From positions 1 through 14,451 of the forward strand of contig DATLUC010000105.1 of assembly GCA_035533335.1 (NCBI GenBank): a stretch of DNA of 14,451 nt. The letters run 5' to 3'. Each line of letters starts with the position of its first letter. The stretch's first letter is position 1. Below are positions 1 to 7,040 of this stretch, piece after piece. The DNA comes from DATKSS01 sp035533335. Lineage in GTDB: Bacteria; Chloroflexota; Dormibacteria; Dormibacterales; Dormibacteraceae. The position numbers were made by a program, and so were the translations under genes. The notes below the pieces were generated by a model, which was given only the letters and a program-made list of their open reading frames with translations, did no database searches and was not told where the DNA came from.

Positions 1-68
1 CCGCCACCGCCACCACAGCCGACGACCTTGATTCGCGCTCGCCCTTCGTGCAACTCGCTTTCCTTCAT
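1..68 (-). CDS. ftsZ: Cell division protein FtsZ, N-terminal fragment (runs off window start)
   Basis: FtsZ is the tubulin-like GTPase that polymerises into the cytokinetic Z-ring. Only the first 22 codons are present, and the gene continues beyond position 1. The translation starts MKESELHEGR and continues into IKVVGCGGGG, which matches the first beta strand and the start of the glycine-rich nucleotide-binding loop of FtsZ (usually IKVIGVGGGG with N or S following). The Cys after VVG replaces the more usual Val. The ATG at 68-66 has a strong Shine-Dalgarno GGAGGT four bases upstream. It follows ftsA after 64 nt, the usual ftsA-ftsZ order, which supports the call despite the short fragment. 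Confidence 0.9.
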   Translation of the reverse strand, partial: MKESELHEGRARIKVVGCGGGG

Positions 69-72
69 GACG

Positions 73-78
73 ACCTCC
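73..78 (-). promoter_or_regulatory. Strong Shine-Dalgarno of ftsZ
   Basis: The minus strand reads GGAGGT followed by CGTC and the ATG of ftsZ. It is one of the best ribosome binding sites in the window. This fits the need for much more FtsZ than FtsA and identifies the ftsZ start. Confidence 0.8.
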
Positions 79-132
79 TGTTCGGGATGTGCTTTTGCTA
101 TGGCGAGCTCCAGCTGGTTTCTTGTCTGCTCT

Positions 133-1365
133 CTAGAAAAAATCGCGCAGCCACCTCACTGTTTTTTGATACGTCGTGCCGAACGTGACGGGCTGGCGGG
201 CATTTCCGTACGGCGCTCGCGAACGCGATCCCCACTTCACGAGACCGGCGGAGACGGCGAACGAGGGGCCCTGAGCCTTGTCGGCCAGGCCGGCCAGGCC
301 GGTCGGCTGCCCGAGGCGTGCCGACGTGTTGAACACGGCCTGCGCCGCGTCCATCGTGCCCATCAGGCGCGCACCGCCGCCGGTCACGACCACGCCCGCG
401 GGGAGCAGCTGGTCGAAGCCGGTCTTGCGCACCTCTTCGCGCGCCATCTGGAAGATCTCCACCATCCGCGGGCCGATGATCTCGGCGAGGAAGCGGCGCG
501 GCAGGGCCTGGATGCGGTCGCCTCCGACCTGCCGGACCTCGACCCGCTCAGCGTGGTCGATCACCTCCGGCAGGGCATGGCCATAGTTGAGCTTGAGTCC
601 CTCCGCCTCGTCGAGGGTCGTGCGGAGCCCGATCGCGATGTCGCTGGTGACGTGGTTGCCGCCGACCGGCAGCACCGCGAGGTGGCGAGCCGTCCCTTCG
701 TTGTAGACGACGACGTTGGTGGTGCCCGCGCCGATCTCCACCAGGCACACGCCCAGCTCGATCTCCTGCCGGGTGAGCACGCCTTCCCCCGCGGCAAGCC
801 CGACGCAAACGACGTCCTCGACGTCGAAGCCTGCGCCGTGGACGCACTTGATCACGTTCTGCACCGCGGTCTGGGCGCCGGTGATGATGTTGGTCTCGAC
901 CTCGAGCCGGTGCCCCATCATCCCGACCGCGTCGCGCACGCCATCCTGCCCGTCCACCGTGTAGGCGCGGGGGATGACGTGGATGACCTGGCGGTCGGAG
1001 GCGACGCTGATCGCGCGGCTCGCCTCGACGACGCGCTGCACATCGTCGTCGCCGATCTCGTTGTCGCCATGCGCCACGGCGACGACGCCCATCGAGTTCT
1101 GGCTGTACAGGTGGGTGCCCGCGAGAGAGACGACTACCGATTCGATGCGCTGGCCGGCCATGCGCTCGGCGGCGACCGCCGCCGCCTGGATGGCGGCGAT
1201 GGTCTTCTCGAGGTTGACGACCACGCCTTTGCGCAGGCCTTCGGACGGGCTTTCCCCCACGCCGATGATGCTCACTGGAGCACCTGGCTCGTCAGACTCC
1301 GAGATGACGACGGCGACCCGGCTGGTGCCTAGGTCGAGACCGACGGTTTTCTTCCGCCGTGACAA
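133..1365 (-). CDS. ftsA: Cell division protein FtsA
   Basis: FtsA is an actin-like ATPase that tethers FtsZ filaments to the membrane and recruits later divisome proteins. The 410-residue product is of usual length. Visible actin-fold motifs are phosphate 1 (GLDLGTS, 9-15), phosphate 2 (EIGAGTTN, 210-217) and the adenosine motif (VVVTGGGARLMG, 325-336). The FtsA-specific 1C subdomain lies at about 83-165. The C-terminus ends TVRWLRDFF, a typical amphipathic membrane-targeting helix. The start is TTG at 1365-1363, since no ATG or GTG lies in frame nearby. The only good Shine-Dalgarno (AGGAGG, 1385-1380) is 14 nt upstream, unusually far. A candidate promoter lies about 60 nt upstream of the start. 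It is followed by ftsZ. Confidence 0.95.
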   Translation of the reverse strand: MSRRKKTVGLDLGTSRVAVVISESDEPGAPVSIIGVGESPSEGLRKGVVVNLEKTIAAIQAAAVAAERMAGQRIESVVVSLAGTHLYSQNSMGVVAVAHGDNEIGDDDVQRVVEASRAISVASDRQVIHVIPRAYTVDGQDGVRDAVGMMGHRLEVETNIITGAQTAVQNVIKCVHGAGFDVEDVVCVGLAAGEGVLTRQEIELGVCLVEIGAGTTNVVVYNEGTARHLAVLPVGGNHVTSDIAIGLRTTLDEAEGLKLNYGHALPEVIDHAERVEVRQVGGDRIQALPRRFLAEIIGPRMVEIFQMAREEVRKTGFDQLLPAGVVVTGGGARLMGTMDAAQAVFNTSARLGQPTGLAGLADKAQGPSFAVSAGLVKWGSRSRAPYGNARQPVTFGTTYQKTVRWLRDFF

Positions 1366-1604
1366 AGTGTGCTGGGATGCCTCCTGGAACGTGGGGTGGG
1401 ATTGTGGGGCGGGTTGCCCGGGATTATATCGGCTCCCGGGCGGTTGCGGGGCCAGATTTTGTACTTCCTTGGCGTCGACGGGCCACGCCTAGTGGTTAAG
1501 CGCCCCACTTCCCTGCTTCCTTTGGGGGCCCCGGGGGGCGAAGCGCGGGGTAGGTGCGCGCAACGCCGGAGGGGGGAATGCTGCACCCGCGACCGACGCC
1601 CGGT
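1366..1604 (-). other. Intergenic region between sbp and ftsA
   Basis: This 239-nt stretch is the longest gene-free segment in the window. It contains the TATAAT/palindrome element (1416-1441), the AGGAGG of ftsA (1380-1385), a run of alternating G and C tracts at 1524-1538 (G5, C4, G6) and a weak 5-bp repeat GCGCG/CGCGC at 1543-1561. I see no tRNA, no U-tract terminator after sbp and no convincing small gene. Confidence 0.6.
1416..1441 (-). promoter_or_regulatory. Candidate ftsAZ promoter inside an 8-bp palindrome
   Basis: The minus strand carries a perfect TATAAT at 1428-1423. It lies within a perfect inverted repeat: GCCCGGGA at 1416-1423 and TCCCGGGC at 1434-1441 on the plus strand, with a 10-nt loop. 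The hexamer is strikingly AT-rich within GC-rich DNA and sits in the only sizeable gap of the block, upstream of ftsA. The expected start point near 1416 would give a leader of about 50 nt. No good -35 hexamer is seen at 16-19 nt spacing, so the promoter would be weak, activator-dependent or read by another sigma factor. The palindrome could be an operator or an mRNA hairpin. Confidence 0.5.
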
Positions 1605-1937
1605 TTAGAGATAGTGCCGGCGGATCGCTCCCAGGTTGTTGAAGATCCGCACGCCGAAGGCGACGATCGCCGCAATCGAAAGATCGACTCCGAGCTTGTC
1701 ACCGAAGTAGACCAGTCCGGCCGCCAGCGTCATGTTGGTCAACAGCCCGCTGAAGAACACGCGGGGTTCGAACGTGCCCGCGATGTACGCCTTGAACGCA
1801 CCGAAGATCGAGTCGAGGGCGGCCAGCAGCGCGACCGCTGTGTAGCGCGCGTAGGTGATCGGAATCGTGACCGGCGACATCACCCCGAGCACTACGCCCA
1901 GTAGGGCGAATAGGGCCGCGACGACGATTACTTGCAT
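1605..1937 (-). CDS. sbp: Small basic family membrane protein (DUF1290, Sbp)
   Basis: This is a 110-residue membrane protein of the DUF1290 family, encoded next to ftsQ/divIB and ftsA in many Gram-positive and related bacteria; its molecular role is not established. Diagnostic stretches are SPVTIPITYARYTAVALLAALDS (about 21-43), the GxFEPRVFFSGLLTN segment and the C-terminal GVDLSIAAIVAFGVRIFNNL ending in basic RRHYL. It has about three hydrophobic segments (about 3-21, 33-50, 62-80) plus the hydrophobic C-terminal part. The ATG at 1937-1935 overlaps the end of ftsQ by 10 nt, and no Shine-Dalgarno is visible, so translation is probably coupled to ftsQ. It is the last gene of the tight block before the gap upstream of ftsA. 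Confidence 0.9.
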   Translation of the reverse strand: MQVIVVAALFALLGVVLGVMSPVTIPITYARYTAVALLAALDSIFGAFKAYIAGTFEPRVFFSGLLTNMTLAAGLVYFGDKLGVDLSIAAIVAFGVRIFNNLGAIRRHYL

Positions 1938-2866
1938 GTCGGGGCGGGGCTCGGCGAAGGCTGGGGGGTCGCACCAGGAGCTGGAGTAGGCGCCGGGGGT
2001 TCGAGCGACTTGTAGCCGACGGCCGGCTCGGACGGGTTCATCACGTTGACGTACTCCAGGTCGGTGGAGTTGTAGTTCACGTTGCCGCTGCCGGCGATCG
2101 CTTTGAGGGCCGCGAGCTTGTCCCCCAGGGCCGTGAACTCTTCTGGCGTCAGCACGCGGCCAAAGTAAACCTTCCAGCCCCGCTTGGCGAGCATGGTGAG
2201 GTCGCCGCAGGAGTCGAAGGTGAAGCCGCTGACCTCCTGGCCGAGCATCGCCGGCAGGTCGCGCTGGATGTTGACCAGGGCCACGACCAGCTCCGGGTCG
2301 AGGGGCCTTTCGCCGGCCCGGGGATCGTTTCCGGCCGGCCCCTGGATGTCGACGAGCGCACCGTCACCGGGCGTGGGCCCGAGCACGACCGCCTGGTCGG
2401 ACAGCAGAAAAAACCTGGTCGATTTGCCGGCGTGATAGGCGGCGACCGGCTCCCACTCGCTCACCTGGATCAGCACCGTGCCGGGCAGCTGGGGCTGCAC
2501 CGAAGCGGTCCGGATCCAGGTCTGGCCGAGGAGGCGCTCGCGGCCTGACTCCCCGTCGACCGAGATCACCGACACGCCCTGTCCGAGGCCCGCCGCCTGA
2601 GTAACCTGACCGGCGCTCAGATGGTGGGCGCCGACGACGTCGACCGTCTGCACCGCGAGTGCCGGCCCGAACCAGAGCCAGCCGAGGAGCACCGTTTCCG
2701 CGCCGGCGGCGGCCACCGCCAGGGCTCGCCAGCCCCAGCGCACGTCAGGCTCGCGCAGGGCCTTCTCGGACCGCGTCCACAGCTGACCCTTCAGCGGCTC
2801 GCTGGCTTCGAGCGCGCGGCGCGGACCCAGGCGCGACACCATTGATCGCCGGCGTCGAAATTTCAT
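1928..2866 (-). CDS. ftsQ: Cell division protein FtsQ/DivIB (POTRA domain)
   Basis: FtsQ/DivIB is a bitopic scaffold that joins FtsL/FtsB-type proteins in the divisome. The 312-residue product has a basic N-terminus (MKFRRRRS), one membrane helix at about 48-71, a POTRA-like domain (about 73-142, starting VQTVDVVGAHHLSAGQV and ending in the IQVSEWEPVAAY strand), an FtsQ C-terminal beta domain (about 150-275), and a proline-rich tail (289-310) ending in CK. The start ATG at 2866-2864 forms an ATGA overlap with the ddl stop. The frame is open well upstream inside ddl, but that part is out-of-frame ddl sequence. A second in-frame ATG is eight codons downstream. The extracytoplasmic Pro/Thr/Ser-rich tail is not a core FtsQ feature. 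Confidence 0.88.
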   Translation of the reverse strand: MKFRRRRSMVSRLGPRRALEASEPLKGQLWTRSEKALREPDVRWGWRALAVAAAGAETVLLGWLWFGPALAVQTVDVVGAHHLSAGQVTQAAGLGQGVSVISVDGESGRERLLGQTWIRTASVQPQLPGTVLIQVSEWEPVAAYHAGKSTRFFLLSDQAVVLGPTPGDGALVDIQGPAGNDPRAGERPLDPELVVALVNIQRDLPAMLGQEVSGFTFDSCGDLTMLAKRGWKVYFGRVLTPEEFTALGDKLAALKAIAGSGNVNYNSTDLEYVNVMNPSEPAVGYKSLEPPAPTPAPGATPQPSPSPAPTCK

Positions 2867-3816
2867 ATACCGATCGGCCCGATTCGATTTCGGTGGCGAC
2901 CGACAGCATGGTCGACCAGGCGCTGGCACAGCTCGCCGAACTCGATGCCGGCCGCCCGCGCCGCGTCGGGGAGCAAGGACAGCTCGGTCAGGCCTGGAAC
3001 CGTGTTGACCTCGAGCACCCATGGGGTACCGTCGTCGGCGACGATGATGTCGACCCGCGCCATGCCGGAACAGCCGAGCTCGGTGAAGGCGCGTCCGGCG
3101 GCGTCGGAGGCGGCGGCGCGAGCGGCCTCGGGAATGCGAGCCGGGATGATGTGGTGCGACTTGCCGGCGGTGTACTTGGCGTCGTAGTCGTACACCGGGT
3201 TGTCGCTGACGATCTCGAGCGTGGGCAGCACCTGGAGCTCCGGCGTCGCCAGGACTCCGACGGTGATCTCCGTGCCACGCGCGAAACGCTGAGCGACCAC
3301 CCGGCGGTCGTACCGCCCCGCCAGGACAAGGCCGCTCGCGACCGAGTCGACGTCCTTCGCGATGGTGAGTCCGATGGTCGATCCCTCGCGCACGGGCTTG
3401 ATCACCAGCGGGAAGCCGAAGCGCGCAGCCAGCCGTTCGACCAGCTCGCCCGCCACGCCGGCTTTGATCTCGAGCTCCTCGAACTCCGGGACGTGCAGGC
3501 CGGCTCCGGCCATGACCTTGTTGGACCGGGACTTGTCCATGCACAGGGCCGACGCGAGCACGCCCGATCCCGTGTACGGCAGTCCGAGCAGCTCGAGCAT
3601 GCCCTGGACGGTGCCATCCTCGCCAAGGCGGCCGTGGAGGGCGTTGAACACGCATTCAAAACCGCCATCGCGCAGCAGATCCCATGTCTGAAGGTCGAGG
3701 TCGATGCCAGTGACATCATGGCCGCGGGCGAGCAGCGCCTTCTCGACCTGCGCGCCCGAGCGCAGTGACACGTCTCGCTCGGCGGACTTGCCTCCGCGCA
3801 ACACCGCGAGCCTCAT
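2863..3816 (-). CDS. ddl: D-alanine--D-alanine ligase
   Basis: Ddl joins two D-Ala with ATP in the cytoplasm, giving the dipeptide that MurF adds. The 317-residue ATP-grasp protein has GGKSAERDVSL (8-18), FNALHGRLGEDGTVQG (57-72), the lysine strand PLVIKPVREGSTIGL (136-150), the omega-loop YDYDAKY (209-215), and the Mg-binding end RVDIIV...VLEVNTVPGLTELS (255-280). The Tyr in DAKY is typical of D-Ala-D-Ala rather than D-Ala-D-Lac ligases, implying ordinary vancomycin-sensitive ends. Q176 replaces a Glu usual in the adenine-binding strand. The start ATG at 3816-3814 forms ATGA with the murB stop. The frame is open further upstream into murB, but that is shadow sequence. Confidence 0.94.
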   Translation of the reverse strand: MRLAVLRGGKSAERDVSLRSGAQVEKALLARGHDVTGIDLDLQTWDLLRDGGFECVFNALHGRLGEDGTVQGMLELLGLPYTGSGVLASALCMDKSRSNKVMAGAGLHVPEFEELEIKAGVAGELVERLAARFGFPLVIKPVREGSTIGLTIAKDVDSVASGLVLAGRYDRRVVAQRFARGTEITVGVLATPELQVLPTLEIVSDNPVYDYDAKYTAGKSHHIIPARIPEAARAAASDAAGRAFTELGCSGMARVDIIVADDGTPWVLEVNTVPGLTELSLLPDAARAAGIEFGELCQRLVDHAVGRHRNRIGPIGI

Positions 3817-4730
3817 CTCCAGCGCCCTACCATCTCGACCTCGGTGTCGATGTCGATGTTGAACCGGCGCTTGATCTCGGCCCTGGCGCGATCGATCAGG
3901 GTCCTGACGTCGCTGGCTTTGGCGCCGCCCTCGTTGATGATGAAGTTGCCATGCAGGTGCGAGATCACCGCGGCGCCTTCGCGCAGACCCTTGAGGCCAG
4001 CGGCCTGGACCAGCCTGCCGGCGGAATCGCCGGGCGGGTTTGTGAACACGCTGCCGCAATTCTTGGTCTTGATCGGCTGGGTCTCGTTGCGCTCTTTGGT
4101 CAGCCTGGCCATGAGCCGCTTCGCCTCCTCTCCGTCCCCCCGTTCGAGCTGGATCGTGGCGGAGATGACCAGCGCTCCCTTGAGCGCGCCCTCGCGCAGC
4201 GCAGACGTGCGGTACCCAAGCTTCAGGTCTGCGGGACTCATGCTCCTGGCGCCTGAGCCGGGCTGGTAGACGTCCGCCTCGACCAGCACCTCGCGGATCT
4301 CCTTTCCCCAGCAGCCCGCGTTCTGGTACACGGCGCCGCCGACAGTGCCGGGCACGCCGATGGCGAACTCGAATCCGCGCAGCCCGGCGTCGGCGACGAT
4401 GCGGGCGAGCCGCATCATCTTGAGCCCGGCGCCGGCGCGCACCCTGGTGCCCTCGACGTGATGGTCGCGGTTCACCACCCTTATCACCAGGCCTTCGACT
4501 CCGAAATCGCCGATGAGGAGGTTGGTGCCGGCGCCGAGAAGCAGGTACGGGATGCCTCGCTCACGGCAGCCGTCGATCGCCTTCTCGATGGCCTCGACGC
4601 GGCTCAGCTCCACGAAGAAGTCTGCCGGGCCGCCGATCCCAAAGGACGTGCGCGACGCGAGCGGCTCGTCCTGGGAGACGCCCGGCAGCTCGCGCAGCCA
4701 CGCGACCTTAGCTTTGGTGCGCCAGCTCAT
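3813..4730 (-). CDS. murB: UDP-N-acetylenolpyruvoylglucosamine reductase MurB (type II)
   Basis: MurB uses FAD and NADPH to reduce UDP-GlcNAc-enolpyruvate to UDP-MurNAc. The 305-residue protein has the FAD-binding PCMH-type half with TSFGIGGPADFF (28-39), LLGAGTNLLIGD (64-75) and GFEFAIGVPGTVGGAVYQNAG (119-139). The substrate half has YRTSAL (173-178) and CGSVFTNPPGDSAGRLVQAAGLKG (225-248); S227 is the expected proton donor. The short length and the NPPGDSAG form match the type II (Gram-positive-like) class rather than the longer E. coli type I. The ATG at 4730-4728 overlaps the murC end by 23 nt. The stop forms ATGA with ddl. Confidence 0.95.
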   Translation of the reverse strand: MSWRTKAKVAWLRELPGVSQDEPLASRTSFGIGGPADFFVELSRVEAIEKAIDGCRERGIPYLLLGAGTNLLIGDFGVEGLVIRVVNRDHHVEGTRVRAGAGLKMMRLARIVADAGLRGFEFAIGVPGTVGGAVYQNAGCWGKEIREVLVEADVYQPGSGARSMSPADLKLGYRTSALREGALKGALVISATIQLERGDGEEAKRLMARLTKERNETQPIKTKNCGSVFTNPPGDSAGRLVQAAGLKGLREGAAVISHLHGNFIINEGGAKASDVRTLIDRARAEIKRRFNIDIDTEVEMVGRWR

Positions 4731-6000
4731 CGCCCAGCTTCTTGATGTCTCCGGCGCCCATCAACAGGATCAGGTCGTCTCGGCCGGCCAGGCCCTCGAG
4801 CTCCTCTCGCGCGCTGGCGAAATCGCCCACGTAAGTCGCGTTGGGGACCTGGTGCGCCAGGTCGGACGCCTGGACGCCCGAAACGTTCTCTTCGCCGGCA
4901 GCATAAACGTCGAGGACCAGCACCCGGTCGGCCCCGACGAAGGCGCGAGCGAAGTCGTGCATGAGGGCCGACAGGCGCGAGTAACGGTGCGGCTGGAACA
5001 CGACGATCAGCCGGCGATGGCGCAATTCGCGCGCGGCCTCGATGGCGGCCCGCACCTTGGTCGGGTGGTGAGCGTAGTCGTCGTACACCGTTGCGCCCTG
5101 GAAGACGCCGAGGAACTCCATGCGGCGGTGCGCCCCCGGAAAGCTGGCCAGCGCGGCCGCCACGTCGGCGAACCTCACGCCGAGCTCGAGGGCCATGGCC
5201 GCCGCAGCGGTCGCGTTCTGGATGTTGTGCCGCCCGGGCTGGCGCAGCGCGATGCGGCCGACCATCTTCCCTTCGTGATGGATGGCGAAGGGCCGCTCCG
5301 GCTCGCAGCGGTAGGTCGCGCCGGTGAGGAAGCCATACGTGACCTTGCGCGCTGTGGGTGTCAGCTCGCGCGCGAGCTCGTCGTCGGCGCACAGGACGGC
5401 CAGGCCGTCCTCGGGCAGCGCTGCAACGAACCCCTGGAACAGGTCGCGCACTGCGCTGACGTCTCGGAAGTGATCGGGGTGATCGAGCTCGATGTTGGTC
5501 ACGATCGCGCGTCGCGGGTGGTGCAGGATCAAAGTGCCGTCTGATTCGTCGGTCTCCGCGACCAGCCATTCCGAGCGCCCCGCCCGCGCGCTCGACCCGT
5601 CGCCCACCAGCACGGTCGGGTCATATCCGGCCGTGACCAGGATGTGGCCGAGCATGTGCGTCACCGTGGTCTTGCCGGCCGTACCGGCGACCGCGATCGA
5701 GTTGCTGCTGTTGATCAGCTCGGCGAGCATCTCCGGCCGGCTGAGCACCTTCACACCCATGGCGCGGGCGGCGTCCAGCTCGGCCGAGTACTTGATCGCG
5801 CCGCTGTAGACGAGGAGGTCTTGGAACAGGACGTGCTCGGGGTCGTGGCCGATCGCGATGCGCACCCCCGCGTCCTCGAGCTCGGCCGTAGTCTCCGACG
5901 ACCTGGCATCGCAGCCGCTCACCTCGTCCCCACGCGCGAGGAAGACCCGCGCCAGGGCCGAGACCCCGGCTCCCCCCGCCCCCATCAGGTGAACCCTCAC
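4708..6000 (-). CDS. murC: UDP-N-acetylmuramate--L-alanine ligase MurC
   Basis: MurC adds L-Ala, the first stem-peptide residue, to UDP-MurNAc using ATP. The 430-residue protein has three domains: N-terminal Rossmann (MGAGGAGVSALARV, 6-19), central ATPase (P-loop GTAGKTTVT, 106-114; ETDESDGT, 149-156; TNIELDHPDHF, 168-178) and C-terminal (DDYAHHPT, FQPHRYSRL, MGAGDI). DDYAHHPT and FQPHRYSR are specific to MurC/Mpl. The P-loop has Ala where most MurC proteins have His (GTHGKT). Start is GTG at 6000-5998, in a GTGA overlap with the murG stop, with GAGGT 9 nt upstream. It is slightly shorter than the roughly 450-490 residues typical of the family. Confidence 0.95.
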   Translation of the reverse strand: MRVHLMGAGGAGVSALARVFLARGDEVSGCDARSSETTAELEDAGVRIAIGHDPEHVLFQDLLVYSGAIKYSAELDAARAMGVKVLSRPEMLAELINSSNSIAVAGTAGKTTVTHMLGHILVTAGYDPTVLVGDGSSARAGRSEWLVAETDESDGTLILHHPRRAIVTNIELDHPDHFRDVSAVRDLFQGFVAALPEDGLAVLCADDELARELTPTARKVTYGFLTGATYRCEPERPFAIHHEGKMVGRIALRQPGRHNIQNATAAAAMALELGVRFADVAAALASFPGAHRRMEFLGVFQGATVYDDYAHHPTKVRAAIEAARELRHRRLIVVFQPHRYSRLSALMHDFARAFVGADRVLVLDVYAAGEENVSGVQASDLAHQVPNATYVGDFASAREELEGLAGRDDLILLMGAGDIKKLGDELAHQS

Positions 6001-7040
6001 CTCCCTACGACCTCGTGCAGCAAACCTAGAACGCGCTGCGCGGCGTCGCGCCGGCCGGCCGCCGCGGACGCTTTGGCCATGGAGCGAAGCTTTTCGTCGT
6101 CAAGGCCTTCGATTGTCGCGACCAGGCTCCGGCCGGTGAGCTGTGCGTCTCCGATCCGCACGGCCGCGCCGGCTTCGACCATGGACGCGGCGTTCTCCTC
6201 CTGGTGGCCGCCACCGAACGTGCCCGGCACGAGCACCATCGGCAACCCCACCGCGGCGGCCTCCGCGATCGTGCCCACGCCGGCGCGGCAGACGATCAGG
6301 TCGGCCTGCGCCATCAACGCGGGCATCTCGTCCGCGAAGGTAAGGCCCCGATATCGCTCGCGGGCGTGCTCGGCCACGCCCTGGGCTCCCTGCCTGCCCG
6401 CGATGTGGACGACCTCGACGAAATGCGCGCAGAGCTCATCGAGAGCCGACCACACGGCGTGGTTCAGGTTGCGCGCGCCCTGGCTGCCACCGGTGACGAG
6501 CAGGCGGCGCGGCGGCACGTCCGGGGTGCGCTGCACGAAACCGTCGCGCAGTGGCACGCCGGTGAGCACGACCCGCTTGCCGTGCAACCGTCTCTCGGTG
6601 CCCGGGAGCGTGATGCAGATGGCAGCCGCCCTGCCGGCGAACATGCGGGTCGCCAGGCCCGGGCGCACGTCCTTCTCGTGGAGTACGTACGGGATTCCTC
6701 GAAGCCTCGCCGCGGCCACGGCGGGCGCCATCACGTAACCGCCCATGCCGAGCACCACGTCGGGACGAAAGCGATCCACGATCCGCAAGCCGGCGCGCAG
6801 CGCGGCCGGGATGACGAGCGGGAGCGCCACGTTCTTCCAGGTGGCGTCGCGGTCGAAGCCGCGAACGGCGACTGTCGCGAGCTCAAAACCTGCGGCCGGA
6901 ACCAGGCGCTCCTCCGGGCCGCCCGAGCGGCCGACCAGCAGCACCGCACCGTCGGGCTCCTCAGCGCGAAAGGCTCGCGCGACCGCGAGCGCCGGATACA
7001 GGTGCCCTCCGGTCCCGCCGCCAGCTATCAAAAGTCTCAT
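5997..7040 (-). CDS. murG: Lipid II synthase MurG (GlcNAc transferase)
   Basis: MurG moves GlcNAc from UDP-GlcNAc to lipid I, making lipid II on the inner membrane face (GT28 family). The 347-residue protein shows the N-domain loop GGGTGGHLYPALAVA (7-21), GMGGYVMAP (98-106), HEKDVRPGLATR (121-132), the C-domain GGSQGARNLN (184-193), CRAGVGTIAEA (251-261) and GGGHQEENA (276-284). The HEQN segment usual in MurG reads HEKD. I chose ATG at 7040-7038, with GGAG 5 nt upstream, over a GTG two codons earlier that leaves no room for a ribosome site. The gene starts about 80 nt inside ftsW. It ends in a GTGA overlap with murC. Confidence 0.94.
   Translation of the reverse strand: MRLLIAGGGTGGHLYPALAVARAFRAEEPDGAVLLVGRSGGPEERLVPAAGFELATVAVRGFDRDATWKNVALPLVIPAALRAGLRIVDRFRPDVVLGMGGYVMAPAVAAARLRGIPYVLHEKDVRPGLATRMFAGRAAAICITLPGTERRLHGKRVVLTGVPLRDGFVQRTPDVPPRRLLVTGGSQGARNLNHAVWSALDELCAHFVEVVHIAGRQGAQGVAEHARERYRGLTFADEMPALMAQADLIVCRAGVGTIAEAAAVGLPMVLVPGTFGGGHQEENAASMVEAGAAVRIGDAQLTGRSLVATIEGLDDEKLRSMAKASAAAGRRDAAQRVLGLLHEVVGR

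Noticed and set aside
281..304. Short GGCC-rich tandem repeat in the 3' part of ftsA
   Set aside because: It encodes the Leu-Ala-Gly-rich loop TGLAGLADKA in frame and is too short to be a separate element.
28..1332. Long plus-strand open frame opposite ftsA
   Set aside because: Its translation is rich in Arg, His, Asp and Ala with no recognisable domain. It mirrors the codon positions of ftsA, as expected for antisense frames in GC-rich DNA.
1524..1561. G/C tracts and short inverted repeat after sbp as a terminator
   Set aside because: No T-run follows on the minus strand and the stem is irregular; a Rho-independent terminator is not supported.
2659..5544. Long plus-strand open frames opposite ftsQ, ddl, murB and murC
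   Set aside because: Same antisense pattern, with no family resemblance, and each lies opposite a well-supported gene.
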